DNA of 64,000 bases from Sarcocystis neurona (GCA_000727475.1 KL647288.1:528892-592891); one strand, 5' to 3'; positions 44,528 through 58,391 are shown, counted from the first letter of the stretch. The notes: a model not told the origin generated them from the letters alone. Numbers and translations: made by a program.

Positions 44528-46018
44528 GTGGGTAACCCTTCCTTAAAAAATTCGCTCATCCCCTCTTTCGAAGACTCTCGAGACTTTTTATCCTCTACTA
44601 GAGTGACCACGCCGTGTGTGCTATCCACTCCAGAGTTTCTTCTTTGCTTTTCTGTTATCAGCATGAAGGCGCTGCTAAGTTTGTATCGTTTGTGTCTTCT
44701 GCTTCTGCTTTGTCATTTTCGGGAGGTTTTGAAGAAGACCCTCTTACTCTTTCGATATCTCTACCCTCTAAAGCTGCACTTCGTGAACGCTTTCCACTCT
44801 TTGTTCGAGGCACCTTTTACAAATCTTGCTCTAATTTCTCCTCTCTGTCTGCGCTCGGTCTTCTGAGCGGCTTCTCCCTTCTTTTCCTTCCCTCGTTTTT
44901 CCTTTCCATCCTATGTCTCCCTACTAGTAGCAGAAGCAGTATCTCAACAAGATCAGCAGCAGCAACCGCGACAGCAGCTAGGTCAATACCAAAGCCAATA
45001 CTCACTGTAGCTACTGCAGCAGCAACTCCGGCAATAACGACTACGTCAGTAACAACAGTATTTATCTCGCGCTGTAGCAGCAGTCATGCTTACGTGCAGC
45101 ACTAGTAACACTGTCAGTAGTACCAGCAGCCGCAGGGACAGCCCTAGGACCGGCAGCCGCAAGAGCTCGAGGAGGTGGCAAAGCACAGTAGCGAAAAGAA
45201 CTTCAGCAGAGAAGAGCACCAGCAGCAACAGCAGTAAAACAAACCAACAAGGGAAGCAGTGGGCGGACGGCCACCGTAGCCACAACAACGAAACGTGTCG
45301 CGGTGGAGAACGATCCAGCGGGAGAACCACCTCGACAACAGTATAACCATGAAGGGGTCTGTTCAGCCCCTCAAGGAGTCAAGACCTGTGTCTCCTTCGC
45401 GTCTTCCGCAGACAGCAACACAGCAGCGATAACGCCGGCAACGATAGTAACAGAATCACGGCGACATCGTGTACTCTGCAGCAACTTAGATTTTACACCG
45501 ACGTAGAGCTGCATACGTCACTTCAAAAATAGTGCAAAGTTTTTCTCGTCTTCGTAGGTCCTCTCGTTTTGCGTAGTTCACACACACGCTGTGTCGCTGT
45601 CTTCGCGGATGTCCTGCCGCTTCCTTCGCGTGCTTCTCTACCTTCCTGTGTCGTCGCTTCCCAGAGCAGCACCGACAACAACTGGGGCAACTGCACCGGA
45701 AGGACTGGCAGAAAAGGAGCTACAGCAGTTATTGTAACGGCAGGAGCAGTGCAAGTAGTGGCGGTACTTGCAGTAGCAGCAACCGCACGACAAAGACACC
45801 GGACGGCGAAGGGCCTTGTGGTTCTAAGGCGAGCCCCTTCGCTGACCCCTGCGACAACGGCCGTTCTTTTCATTCAATTAAAATTCTGGCAGCGTCACCT
45901 TAGGGGCAGCACTTGTAATGCATTTTCGAAGCTGTCCAGCGGTGCACGTATGTCTTTGTGTCGTCCTACAGCAAGAGCAGGCTGGCTCCTGGCCAACCAG
46001 CAAGACAGCGGGCAGTGA
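44528..46018 (+). CDS. Candidate multi-exon gene, unidentified
   Basis: Three + frames of coding character: 44614-45105 (SGGFEEDPLTLSISLPSKAA, a hydrophobic segment, then an Ala/Thr run), about 45230-45506 (GEPPRQQYNHEGVCSAPQGV, to TAG), and 45569-46018 (for example SQSSTDNNWGNCTGRTGRKG, then hydrophobic Val/Ala). Interrupted CAG/ACA repeats are in + sense at 44930-45450. Boundaries are unknown and the parts may be separate genes. 43980-44500 has only short frames. Confidence 0.3.
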
Positions 46019-46272
46019 AAAATCAATATTGCTGGGTGGAGCTATTGACGAGCCCGAGCAGCTTCGCGTTTATGTCTCATAAATGATCGCGAAATCATCA
46101 TAAACAGATATGCGTGATTTGCACCGTTAAAAAACGTGTGAGTGTGTATGTGTGTTTGAGAGAAGGTAAGTTCTACTGCATACGTGTATACAGTATGCTG
46201 AGCCTCGTATCTCTGGACAATACCACGTAGATATCTGTGTGTAGGAGAGCGTATGTGTGTAATGGTGTGCAT

Positions 46273-46560
46273 CTATAAAAAAGGCTCGCCCTGCGTTCTC
46301 TGCGGGTCTTCTCCTCCGTTTCCCCCGCCTTTCGTGTATCGTCCTCTTTCGGCGGTCGCGCCTTCTTCTGTGGCAGCCGCAGCTAGCTGCAGAGTCTTCA
46401 GGTTGGTGAATTTGCCTGTCTTACCGTCAAGCGACTCTTCAAGGAGAAATGGCAACTCTCTGAAACATGAAGTGGAACTCCAGAACCACGGTTTGTTGTG
46501 ACTCGAAGTGGCGGCGGCGATGTCAAAAGAACTCCTGGCTTCGCTAACGGTACGAAAGCA
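46273..46560 (-). CDS. Candidate 3' exon, unidentified
   Basis: Minus frame to TAG at 46275-46273 with FRELPFLLEESLDGKTGKFT, an Ala run and a Gly-rich tail. A GTAAGA donor sits after LDG, so the exon may end there rather than at the stop. A minus frame at 47102-46850 (AVFLEEILLKFHVLLGLTC) could be an upstream exon; the + strand is a rival there. Confidence 0.3.
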   Translation of the reverse strand, partial: CFRTVSEARSSFDIAAATSSHNKPWFWSSTSCFRELPFLLEESLDGKTGKFTNLKTLQLAAAATEEGATAERGRYTKGGGNGGEDPQRTQGEPFL

Positions 46561-47099
46561 AAGGAGGAAAGAAGAGGAGATGTTCAAACGAGGAGAGATC
46601 GCACGGTAGAGCAGCCTTTTTTCTGCGGTAAGAAGGTACACGTGGCGCCCTCGAGGGATCAATATGTGTATACACGTACAAGCTACGGATTTGTACACGT
46701 GGTACCACGCGTTGACACAGATCGGTAAAAAGGTGTAGCTATCGACACATGAATGACTCTCTCTTTACACAGACACACACACGCACATACACACACACAC
46801 ATATGCGCACAGACATATTTAATGAGAGGAACATGGTTCATTTCACTTTCAGGTTCATAAATTGTGACTGGAGTGAAGAGAAAGCGAAAACTTCTGCATG
46901 TCAGGCCAAGCAGAACGTGAAATTTGAGCAATATTTCCTCGAGAAATACAGCTGCAGAAAGTAGATTATGCGCAAATTTAGGAGAAGTGGAGAGAGTGCG
47001 TGGAGAGTCTTCTGGTAGGCAAACAAGACGAGCGACCCTTTCTAGAAAACGAAGCAGGAGACGGCGGGCAAAACACGCGCTCTTTTTCACTTCGAATTC

Positions 47100-47630
47100 C
47101 ACCAGAATGCTGCAGGTTTTCCTGTGGAAACTATCCCATTGGCCGGATCAATAAAAGTGCAGAATAGGTACATTTTGCAAAGTGGAGAATATCATATTCG
47201 CGTTCCGGGGGGAGACAACGAAAAGATGAGGTAGGTCTTTAGAGTTCTCGTCACACCATGAGACGGAAAACTGAAATGTCCTCTTATTTTCCCGAGGAAG
47301 GAGCACTAGCACCACCATGTTGTTATTACGTTCTTCTTCTCTCCAAGGTGGCTAATACACACATCTAAGTACGCGTAGATATGGTACTCTGTTTGAACGT
47401 AGGGCTCCGCGGAGCCGGTGAGTTTATATGCGTGTATGCAGATAGAGGAAAGTTATTATGTTTGCCCTGGCGAAGCAGTACACACTGACGTATATTTACT
47501 GGGTGCTTTCGCAGAGCAGGTGAATTCAGGGAAATAGAGATAGAGTAAGCGGTGAAGGGCGAATCAAAGAAAGTCGGAAAAACACGCTGAGCCGGAAAAA
47601 AGTGCGTATGACCTTTGCGTCTGTGTTTAC
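47100..47630. other. Stretch with no assignable feature
   Basis: Non-repetitive sequence without an open frame worth reporting on either strand. Confidence 0.5.
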
Positions 47631-47739
47631 GTGAAGAGTGGAAGGTCTACATATACACCTTTACATAGGTATATACCTAGAGAGGAGAATCGGCCAATTT
47701 TCGTACGTCTTGTGTACACATGCGACGTACGAACAAATA

Positions 47740-48190
47740 CACGCACGGACACAGGGGAAGAATTACTGTTGTTTAACACAAAAGTACCCGTCGAAAGGCT
47801 TCGCTTGGACATAGCCGGTGATGAAACTTCTTTAGACGGGAGCTCGTTTTCTCCAAGCTCGCCCCCGCGCGCAATTAACACATACACACAGGTAGAAGGA
47901 AATGTCTACGCATGTCTTTATGCTCTTCTGAATATACAAACGCACAACAAGTGTGTATAGAAAGAAACGGGTAGACAACTGTCCTCGTGGTAGAAGAAAG
48001 GCAAAAGTATCTGTAGAGAGGAGGAAAAAAGAGGGGAAGAGAGCGAGTGAAGGACCCAGAGAGGACGTACACATCGTTGGTGACAAGGCAGCTCTCTCTT
48101 TTCTATTTGAGTCTATGAAACTTTGTAGACGTGGACACCCCGAGTTTCCGCCGATCCACATGCTGACACACATGATTCACTTCTTTAACA
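47740..48190 (+). CDS. Candidate exons, unidentified
   Basis: Two + segments of ordinary composition: near 47750-47880 (GEELLLFNTKVPVERLRLDI) and after an AG near 48060 (EDVHIVGDKAALSFLFESMK, running on to a Pro/His-rich end). The minus strand is open opposite the first. Linkage is inferred only from strand and proximity. Confidence 0.3.
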
Positions 48191-48599
48191 CACAAACGGT
48201 TGTTTTGTCTCCTGCGCGCGCCTCTCTTTTTCTCTCCCCGCGTGTCTGTGTGTGTCTCTCTCGCTCTGTCTCACTCGTCTCTCTCTCTCTCCCATGCTGG
48301 AGAGGAAAAACCTGGGTAGCTCGGTCTCCCACATGCGGAAAAACAGCTACTTGCAGCAAAAGAGCATCTATTTATCTATTTCTGCAACTTCGCTCTTCAA
48401 TTACGTGCACACGCACGGCTGTGCTTAAGATCGAAAAAGAGAGAAAGTCAAATCAGACACATCTTCCAGCGATATGCGTGCTCGCACGAATTGGCGGGTG
48501 TCTGTACAGCCGGGCGCGTGAGAAAAATTTGCGTGGCGATATACGTGCTGTCATCTTCGCGCGAACTACCACTGTCTACAGTGTGTGCTGGCATGTTTT

Positions 48600-49890
48600 C
48601 CCGCGTGAATCACGTGATTTCTGCATATATACGCGGACACGTACTCATTTCTACAAATATCAACCTATCTGAGCTACTCCTATACATATATACATATGTG
48701 CGTAGGAGCCTGTGTTTGCGCATATATGTGTATATATATATATTTATGTGTGGACGAGTCACTGTGTGACTACGAGCGGCGTCTTCTTATAAACTTGCTC
48801 GACACGTACGGACAGGCACGCAACATATAGATATCTGTCCCTCTATGAAAACTTCCCTTTTTCCATCTCTCCATCTCTCTTTCTGAATATAGGACGAATA
48901 CGTACGTATTTCTTTCTCTCTTTCTCTCCCTATATACACATATAATTAAACAAGCAGATACACACACATACGTAAAGGGCTCCGGACGGACTGCCTTTGC
49001 AATACACCCGGAAGCAATTTCTACTTTCCTCTCCCGCGAATATAGAGAGCCTTCAACAGTGCACATAAAATGCCTACGCATATGAATCGTGTTGCTTCCT
49101 CTCCTTCTATCTCTTTATTTGCGTCTGTCTCTTGCCCTATCTATCTATCTCTACTTCCGTGGATCTGTGTCTCCTCGTACATAGATCTCTGTAGGTGTGG
49201 GCCTCCATATCTTTGTCCGTGTGTGTACAAGTCTGTGTAGCCCGGACCTCTGACCCGGGTCTCTTTACTCGCAGATGTAGAGAAAAGCTCTTTACGTCTG
49301 CTTTCCTTCTGTGCTCGTAAAAGCTCCTCTCCCATACACAGCATACGGAAAAATCACTACACTTGCTCACACCTCTATACATACACCTATCTATCTACGC
49401 GTTTGTTTCTCTCTGTCTATCTATGCATACGCGTATACACACGCATACATATATATATGTATAGGAAAGTGTATAGACAAGCGAGGGAGAGTTCTTTTGC
49501 GGTATAGCTTAAAAAACAGAAGCGTATACATGTAGCCGCTGTTGCGAGGAACGACGGACGTCTATGTGAATTCCCCTGGAAGACGCCTATAGACAGGTAA
49601 GACTACACTTGTGTGTGTGTTTCTCTGTGTGTGTGTGCTCACAAATTGCGTTGTTCTCACTCTCTCTCTTTCTCTAGATAAAGACGTAATTCTGTAGAAA
49701 GCGAGAAGGCCACACATATACATATATATATGTACATAGATATATGATGAACGCATTATTGTTGTTATATATATGTATATATTCGTATGCAGATGTACAT
49801 ATATACACGTATGTGTAGGTATACAGAGAGCCTTGTTCCTATTGCTATACGTGTATGCATAGATTTAGGTATACGTATATTGTAGGTAGA
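48600..49890. repeat. TATA/TACA/TCTC microsatellite-rich intergenic stretch
   Basis: Runs of TATATATG, CTCTCTTTCTC and GTATACAC; no supported gene. Confidence 0.7.
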
Positions 49891-49949
49891 GTTATCCACA
49901 AGGCAGTGCCGCTATAAACAAACACCTAGGTATGGATAGACGTGTATGT

Positions 49950-50446
49950 ACAGGAGCAGAGAGCAGGTCCCAGGATGAATTATCCCGCGACGCGTGTTGA
50001 TGACAGCAACATAACGAACAGCAGGTGGCGGGTGCACGTACCACGAAGATACCGTCAAAATCCTTCCACCCGCACACGCCGAGACATATAAACCCAAGAA
50101 TAGAACAAGGAACCACATCTGCCTTTATCTGTAGATCTATCTATACACGTGTGTGTGTTTGTGTATGTATGTATACAACTAGATGGATGACAGGACGTCT
50201 GCGGCGATGGAGTTTTCGTGGAAAATATTTTGTCCACGAAAAGTCTCCTTTTTCTAGTTCGCGCAGTTTCGTTTGACGTTCGTTAACTATGCTGCAGTTC
50301 ACTTCGGCAACGCGGAGGAGAAAAAGGCGTCGCTGGGGTCTGCAGGAAGAGTTTCTCGTCGACTTTGAGAAGTTAACGTTCCACGTGAAGGGAGGAAGTT
50401 TCCCAACTTGATATGTAGACACATCCACATCACCGTGGCAGGGCAA
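49950..50446 (-). CDS. Candidate exons, unidentified
   Basis: The minus frame 50446-50141 includes KLRELEKGDFSWTKYFPRKL; a second frame, 50118-49912, begins MWFLVLFLGLYVSACAGG, like a signal peptide, and continues AVRYVAVINTRRGIIHPG. Both lack repeats. They might belong to one gene with the order 50.4 to 49.9 kb, but no junction is certain. Confidence 0.25.
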
Positions 50447-51099
50447 AGCGACGCACAGCCGTCTGTTTTCTGCTGAATATTTGTATACTTCACGCTATTC
50501 CATACGCTCCTGCAGAGAGGGGCACAAGGAAACGGAGAGGAAGAGAGACGGAGAAACAGAAAGCCAAAGACAGAGCGAAACCAAGAGGGGGAGAAGAAAA
50601 GGAAAATCGAGGGGACCACTCCTGCCGAGCGCGTGGGAAGGCCTTCTCACATGGTCGAGGAAATACCCGTAGATTCGCTTCCGTGTTTGTCGCAGGAACA
50701 AACGTTTCAAGCGTCACCGTTTGCTGAACTTAATTTCGTCCTTTCTTCCTTGTCTTCGAATATGTGCCCACACATATGTGCACATTGGTATATATTCCCT
50801 CCTTATCATATGTACACGTGTATACAAATGTATATATGTAAGTGTGTGTTTCTCTCTTCGCTTTGCTGATGTGTTCTCCTGTCGGCGTTTTATATTTGTG
50901 CGGGGAAGTGTTCGAGTCGATATTCCGCCATCTCGCGTGCGCGCAGGGGACGGGCAGAGCGTCACGTCGAAGAGGGGCAGCCAGCGTCTTCCTCGATTCT
51001 TCCACAAGCAAGAGAAGAAGACAAGTCGCCGGTATTTGCAGAAAAAGTCAAGAGAAACGCTTGGGAGAGACGGAAGGAAGAGGCGCGGACAGCAGAGTT

Positions 51100-51580
51100 A
51101 CCTCGCGCAGCAGCAACAGCAGCGGCAGCAGCAAAGCGCGTGTTAGCGATGAAATTGATGGCAGCAGCAGCAGGAGCGACAGCACTTCAGAAGCAGCAAC
51201 AGCAGCAGCAGCGGTAAAACAACCGTCGCAGCGGGAGAGAAGCGGCAACGGCAGAAAAAGTAGCAGCTACTGCAGCAAAAAAGCAGACGGCGAGAAAGAG
51301 AAAGCAGCATCAACAGCAACCTTCTGTTGCTGTTTCTGACAAGAGGGATAGCAGCAGAAGGATCAGCAACAGGGGCGGTAGGATGAGCAACACCAACAGC
51401 AACAGAAGGATCAGCAGCAGCAACAGCAACGGAAGGATCAGCGGCAGCAACAGCAACAGAAAGATCAGCGGCAGCAGCAGCAGTCAAAGCACTACTGCTA
51501 CAGCAGCAACCACGTGGGTGTGAAGCATCAGCAGAGCGTGGGGCTTCGTGACGCAGCAGCGGAGGCAGCAGCAGAAAAGG
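51100..51580. repeat. CAG repeat upstream of the giant open frame
   Basis: AGCAGCAAC/GCAGCAG triplets in + sense; the + frame ending at 51339 and the frame entering 51514 are Ser/Ala-rich. Probably leader or first exon of the 51606 gene. Confidence 0.7.
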
Positions 51581-51605
51581 CAACTTCGGCAAGGAGCGCA
51601 GGAAA

Positions 51606-54600
51606 ATGGATGGAGAGAATGGAACGCGAGAAGAAGCACTTGGCTTCTGGTCTGCTGCTGAGTCTCGGCACCCGCCGTCCGCCGAAGCAGCTGCAACAAG
51701 TAAACTGCTGCCTTATACTCCTCCTAGTTCTCCTGCAGCAGCAGCAGCGTTACTACAGGCCAGACAGGGAGCGGCCTCAGTAGCCAACCAAGAAGAAGTT
51801 CTTTTTTTCTCCTCTGGCTTTTCTTCGTCAGTGACAATACTGACCCAGTCGAGAACGGCAGTTTTGCCGTTGCAACGCGAAGCGCAAAAAGCAGCAGGAA
51901 CAGCAGAAACGTCCAACAAAGCATCAGCAGCAGCAACAGCAGCGTCGCTGCTGCTGCGAGAACAAAGAGGACCATCCCCACGACCCCCTGCTGCCACTGC
52001 TGCGGCTCCTCCTCTTCTTCTCTGTCCCGCCGCAGCTGTCCCTGCTGCCGCTGCTGTTTTGGGAGGCAGCAGCGCAGCAACAGGAACGAAGACGCCGCCC
52101 TGCGGCAGCAGCGAGTTTGCAGCGGCAGCAGCAGATAAATGTGGGGAGCCGACAGCAGAGTGTGGAGCCTCGATCGCAGCAGCAGGTGAGGGAGAAGAAG
52201 AAGAAAAGAAAGACGGCTGCGTTTCGAAGTTGCAGGCATGTGCTGCAGAGGAACGGACAACAGCAGCTGGACAGACGGCAGCTGCAGCCTGCTCTCCTCT
52301 GTTGAGCAGCAGCAGCAACAACAGCAACAACAATCGCTGTGTTTCTACCGTCGGAGTTTTATCGATGAAAGCAAGTGCCTCTGCCCGTCCTGCTGTAATG
52401 TCTGCGATGCTGCTGCTGCATGCGGAAGCAACAGAGGTAGCACAGCCGTCGCGCACGTGCCACAGCAGCAGCACTCGCGAAGGGAGGGAGGTCTCTTCTC
52501 TCCACACCAGACGTCACAATGAAACTGCTGGGAAAGAAAACAGCAGCAGCCATCGCTGCAGCAGCAGCAACGGCAGCAGCAACAACAGCGGCAACAGCGG
52601 CAACAGCAGCAGCCGCAACAGCGGCAACAGCAGCAGCCGCAACAGCGGCAACAGCAACAATTGCGACAGCAGCAACAGCAACAAAAGCAACAGCAATACT
52701 ACGACATTGCAGGGAGTGAAAGGCGCGCTAGGAGGGACTGACGAGTCTTCCGGCGCGATGCTGGTGACCAGCGCAGCAGTACCAGTAACAGCAGCAGCGG
52801 TAGGGACGGTGCCAGCAGCAGCAGAGGAAACAGTAACAACAGAAGCAGCGCCGGAGAGAACAGCAGCAACAGTTGAGGCTGCACCAACGGTGACTGTCGG
52901 CGTCGCAGTAACAGCGTCGAGGAAAGCAGCAGTAGAGCCTGAGGCGGAGAGGCAAGCGGAAGAATTAAATCGGCACTGCTCGACAGCAGCGGCACCAGAA
53001 ACAGCAGCAGCAGCAGCCAGTCCAACAGCAGCGGCAGCCATGCCAACAGTAGCAGCAGCAGTGGTTGCAGCGACAAGGACCTGCGGCACTTCTCCTTTCG
53101 CTTCTCACGCTGTTGCAGCAGCAGCAGCGACCGCAGAAATGGCAGCAGCCGTAACAGCCTCGTTGACGGCGCCTTGTTTTGCCGCGGGGAGAAGAACAGC
53201 GACAGAGACAGCAACTGCAGCAGAGCACCGGTCAGGAGCGGCAACAGAGATGGCCTCACAGCGAGCAGCAGCAGTAGCAGAAAGAGAAGCGACACGGGAG
53301 GACGGTGCGGGAGCAGAGCGACGCGTCGCTGCTGTTGTAGCAGCAGAAACAGTAGCGGGAAAGTCGTTTTTCCCCGCAAACAAACCTGTGTTGAAGCGCC
53401 CTGTGGCTGCTGCTGCTGCTTCATGGTCCGACAACTTTGGTGTTGACGTTGCATCAGCTGCAGCTTCCTCCTCCTCTGCTGCTGCTGCAACGATTTCGGC
53501 AGAAGCTGCTGCAGCAGCTGTCGAAGCAGAAGACGCACTGTTTTCATCTCCTTCAGAGCCAGCAGCAGCAACTGCTGCTGCTACTGCTCCTCCCCCCATG
53601 AAAAACGAGGAGGAAAAACAGGAGTCTTCATGTGGCTTGGCTGCCGCGTCACCCAGGGGGCAGGGAAAAGAAAGAGATAAAGTTCAGCAGAATGCTGCGA
53701 CTGACGCTGCTGCTGCTGTTGGTGACTCGCCTGCTGCTGCTGCTGCCGATATCCCGTTTGGTGCTGCTGCTGCTGGATCTGTTGCTGCGTCTGTCTCTGC
53801 TGCTGCGTTTGGTTCTGCTGCTGCTGTTGCTGCCGATGCCGTTGGTCGAGGTGCTGCTGCTGCTGCGTGTGCTGCCGCTGGCATTTCTGCTGCTGCTGCT
53901 GTCTTCTACCCTGCTGCGTCTGCTGCAAGCGTCACTCCGACGCAGAGAGGAAGCGTTGCTGCTTCACCGGGACCTCTGCCTCCCCTTCTGGCAATGCCGA
54001 CGACGGGAGAAGAATCTGCTGCTGCCCACTCTCGTGGAGGCAAGGCTGCTGCTGCTCCTGCTTTGTCTTGGATTGCTGCAGCACACAACCTGCCCGCTGC
54101 TGCTGCTGTTGCTGCGGCGACACCGGCGTCGCCTAGGTTCCGGAGGAAGTCTCTTGCTGCTGCTGTTGCTGCAGGTGGCCAAGCACCTCCCCCTGCAGTT
54201 GCTGCGTCTGCTGCAGCTGGTAGCACCGTTGCTCCTCTCACCTCTCTTTCCTTTCCTGCTGCTTCTCACCGCGCTGCTGGGGCAATCGAGGAACTCTCTG
54301 ACTCTTCCTCTCCCGCTGCTGCTTCTTCTTCCGCGGCATCCTCTGCTGAAGCTGCTGCTTCTTCTTCATCTGCTGGCGCATATGCTGCTCGTTCAGCCGG
54401 TGCTCCAGCTTCTCTTGCTGTACCTCCTTCTCCATCGCCACCTGCTTCTTCTCCGCCTGCTGCTGCTGCTGCTTGTCCTCCATCTGCAGCTTCCTCTTTT
54501 CCTCCTGCATTTCGTGCTTCTCTTCCTCGTTCTTCTAATGCCGCTGGGTCTTTGCTGCCCTACTGGCTGCAAGCTTCTGTGAGGCAGCCGGTCTCGCTGC

Positions 54601-57600
54601 TGCTGCTGGGAAGCGGGTTGAGCAGGAAGGAGGAAGTGCTTCCGGCACGAGGGGGCCAGACGGCAGCAGCAGCTGCTGCAGCAGCAGTTTCAGCAGCAAG
54701 ACGATGCTTCAGTCAACCTCGCAGACTTTCTTCTTCTCCTTGCTCTTCGTCGAATCTCGTCCACGCAGAGGGAAAAGCCTTGGAGCAGCAAAAGCAGCAG
54801 CAGCAACACACCCAGCAAGTGCTCAACACTTGCATACATGCACGCCCCACCACGACCAGCAACAGCAAAAACGAGAACAGCAGCAGCAGCGAGAGCAGCA
54901 GCAGCAGCAACAGAAGCACCAGCGAAGACAGCTGCAACAGCGACAGCAGGAGGAGGCGCAGCAGGAGCACCAGCAGACAGAGCTGCAAGAGCGACAGCAG
55001 TACGAGGAGGAGCAGAAGCAGCAGCAGGGACAGCTGCAACAGGGACACAGACAGCAGCAACAGACGCAGCAGCAAGGACAGCTGCAACAGCGACACCAGG
55101 AGAAGGAGCAGCAGGAGCAGCAGCAGGAGCAAGAGCGAAAGCAGGAGCAGCAGCAGGGGGCGTAGCAAGAGCGACAGCAGGAGCAGCAGCAGCAGGAGCA
55201 GGGAGAGCAGCAGCAGCAGCATGGACGGCAGCAGCAAAGAGGAAAGCAAGAGCAGCAGCACCTTCAGCGGCAACAACGAAGAGAGCAGAAGCAGCAGTGC
55301 AACCCCTCAGCAAAGCGCGAAGGATGACGGTCTTTTCAGCAGCAAGAATCTCTTCAACAGCAGCATCAGCAAGGTAAATGAATCAAGCAGCAACAAGAAC
55401 TGCAACAGCAGAATCCGCGTCGACCTCAGCAGAGACAACACCACAAGGACAGCAACGGAAGGAGCGGGATGCCCAAGGGAAGAAAGGTGCTCTGCCTCAC
55501 ATGCCTGTGCGGCGGCGGGACGGTGCAGCAGGAAAACAGCAGAGGAACAAACAGAGAGCGACCCAGGGACGGCAGAGGAAGCAGCAACAAAAGTAGAAGA
55601 GAAGCAGCCGCTTGAGAGCACTCCACCAACCACATCCGAGGCTGCAGCAGCAAATGCAGCGGCAACGGATCTGCCGCAGAGGGTTGCCCTACACCAGCAG
55701 CAGCAACAAAAGTGCGAAGATTTAACTGGTGTGGGGACGCGTCCTGCTGCTGTTGCTGATGTTCGTGATCCTTCTGCTGCTGCTGCACCGGAAGAAAAGA
55801 AAGAAGAAGACCCCGCAAGTAAAGTGGCTGCAGCTTCTGAGGCAGCAGGTAAGCAGCAGCAAAGCCTTAATACGTCCGTGCTGCGCGGTGCTGCTGTTGC
55901 AGCTGCTCTCGCGAGATACCAAGATGATGCTCAGGAGCAGCAAGACGGTGCAAGGGGTTCTTTTATTGCAAGGCAGCAGCAGGAGCAGCAGAGAAGCAGC
56001 AGCGACACCTGCTTTGACCCGGAAGCAGGAGAAGCAGCAGCAGGAGCCAAGCTGCAGCTGCACCAGCAAGACGGGCAGCAGGAGGAGCAACAGCAGCAGC
56101 AACATGGGTTCAGGCAGGGAGACGAGAGGGAGAGCAAGGAGCGGCAGCAGCAGCAAGTGGCAGTTGGCGAGCCAGCGCAGCAGCAGCAGCAGCGGCCGCA
56201 GCACATCAACTTGCAGCAGCAGCAACAAGAGAGCGAGAGAGAACAGCAGCAGGAGGCAGGGAGGGAAGCAGCAACTCGGCAGCAGCAGCTGGAGGAGGCT
56301 GCAGGAGATTCTTGCGAGTTGCAGCGGCAGTGGCACGGCGGACAGCAGCTACAGTTGGACGGAGAGACGGAAGCAGCTGCAGCAGCGCGCGAGCTGCAGC
56401 AGCAACAGAGTGAGGAACAGCTGCTGTTCGAACAGAATTACTACGACTGTCCTTCTGTTCGGCGTACAGCGTTTTCTGCTGCATTTCTCCACCAGGAAGG
56501 ACAGCAAGATAAAGAGCAAGAGAGGAACGAAGAAGCGGCACGAGTCGAGAAGCAGCAGGAGCTGCACGCGGGCCACAGCAGGAGTAGCAGTAACAGCAGC
56601 AACAATAGCAGCAGCAGCAATAGCAACAGCAGCAGCGGAGACGAGAGGAAGGCCGAAGAGGCAGAGATACAGCAGAGTACACACGACATCCCGCGGTGGC
56701 AGAAAGAAGTTTGCTGCTGGCCCGTTGCTGCAGCAGCAGCTCGGACAGCGGCCGCAGCAGGAAGTGGGGGAGCCGCAGTCGAAGGCTCAGTGGCGGTAGC
56801 GGGAGCAGCTGGAACGGGTGCAGCAGCGAGAATACGAGCAGCAGCAGCAGCTCCATCAGAAGCAACGGCAGCAGCAATGGGGAGTGCTTCTTTGCAGCAG
56901 CAACAGCTGCAGCGCACGAGTGAACAGCAAGTCGCCCCACATGCGCGACAAGGACTGCAGCAACTCGAGCAGCAGCAGGAGGAGGTGCAGCAACGTCCAC
57001 AGGAGCCGCAGGAGAAAATGGAAGAGCAGCAGCAACTGCGGGGCACGAAAGAGCAGCAACAAGAACCGGGACTGCAGGAGCAGCAACAGCAAGGACAGCG
57101 GCAGGAAGGAGAAACGAAGCAGCAGGTGCACCAGAGGAAGCGAAAGAAAGAGCAACACCGACGACAGCAACTGCAGCAGCTGTGTTTTCGCTTGTACGAA
57201 CCGAGACAGCTGCCTGCTGCGTTTTTTGAGCTACAGGTGGATGTTCTGGGCTGCGGCAAGCGGAAGCAAGAGCCACAACAGGTGAAAACAGACGGCGTCT
57301 TTCCCGTCGACTTGCTGCTGCCTTTCGTTCCCCCCGAAAGGGCAGAGGAGGAGGACCAGCAGCAGCAGCGGCGCGGCACCGACGTCTGCAGCAGCAGCAG
57401 CAAAAACAGCAGTGACAACAGAACTGCTGCTTTCTTCGTCGCGCCGATGCCAAAGGCGCAGCAACAGCAGCAGGCAGACGCTGCAGCAGCAGCAACAGCA
57501 GCAACACGACTCCGAATCCTTCCGCTCTCCCTCAACTGCAACAATAGCTCTTTTGTGAGCCTCTTCTCTCGTCGCAATACGCAGTCTCTCACCCGGAGAC

Positions 57601-58355
57601 ATGCCACCTGCTGCTTAGCGCTTCTTTGTCCACACGTACACCTGCATGAACCCACACACACTTATCTGTCCACACATATATGTATACATACACAAGAACA
57701 CAAGGAAGTTAAAGCAGTATTGATAAACACACATATATGTAAAGGAGAAGGTGTACACAGAGATGAACAAATAGGAGAAAGAGACTGGCTTGTCCACAAG
57801 CAGTTCGAATCAATCGATGTACAGAAGCCTGTCTTTCTGTGTGTCTCTCGCTTTCTCTCTCTTCTTATCTACACGGACGCATGCATCCCCAACGTTTCTT
57901 GCTGTTTTCTTCTTTCTTTGGCTCTTCCTGTCTGCCAGTTGTCTGGCGGCCCTCCTCCTTTCTTTCAGGACACTGCCGGTCTCCTCCTCCCCTCCTTCTG
58001 CTCCTTCCGTATTTGTCTGCGTTCTCTGTCTTCCTGTCTCTGTCTTTCTGTTCGTATGGGCTTGTCGAGGGGTGAGCTACAGAAGTGAAGAAGGTAGAGA
58101 TATCGCCCACAGACCTGCGCCTGGCCTAGAGAAGTGCAGCAGCTTCGATTTTGCCGCTGACGAGCTTTTATTCGTAGATTTTGATGTGCGACCCGACTTT
58201 GCGGAGGAGCGAGAGCGGCACCTTCCGGTCAAACAGCAGAGATTCTCCTCCACGTTAAAACAGATGAAAGGAGGCTGCTCTACGCTCCTGCTGCAACTTC
58301 CTCGCAGTTCTCTGCAAATCTGAGTATTTCGTGACACCTGTGTAACTCATACATG

Positions 58356-58391
<36 letters not shown>

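Noticed and set aside
57200..58320. Possible phospholipase C-type C2 domain in the giant gene
   Set aside because: Only strand-like spacing and a few hydrophobic matches; no X or Y catalytic boxes in the frame.
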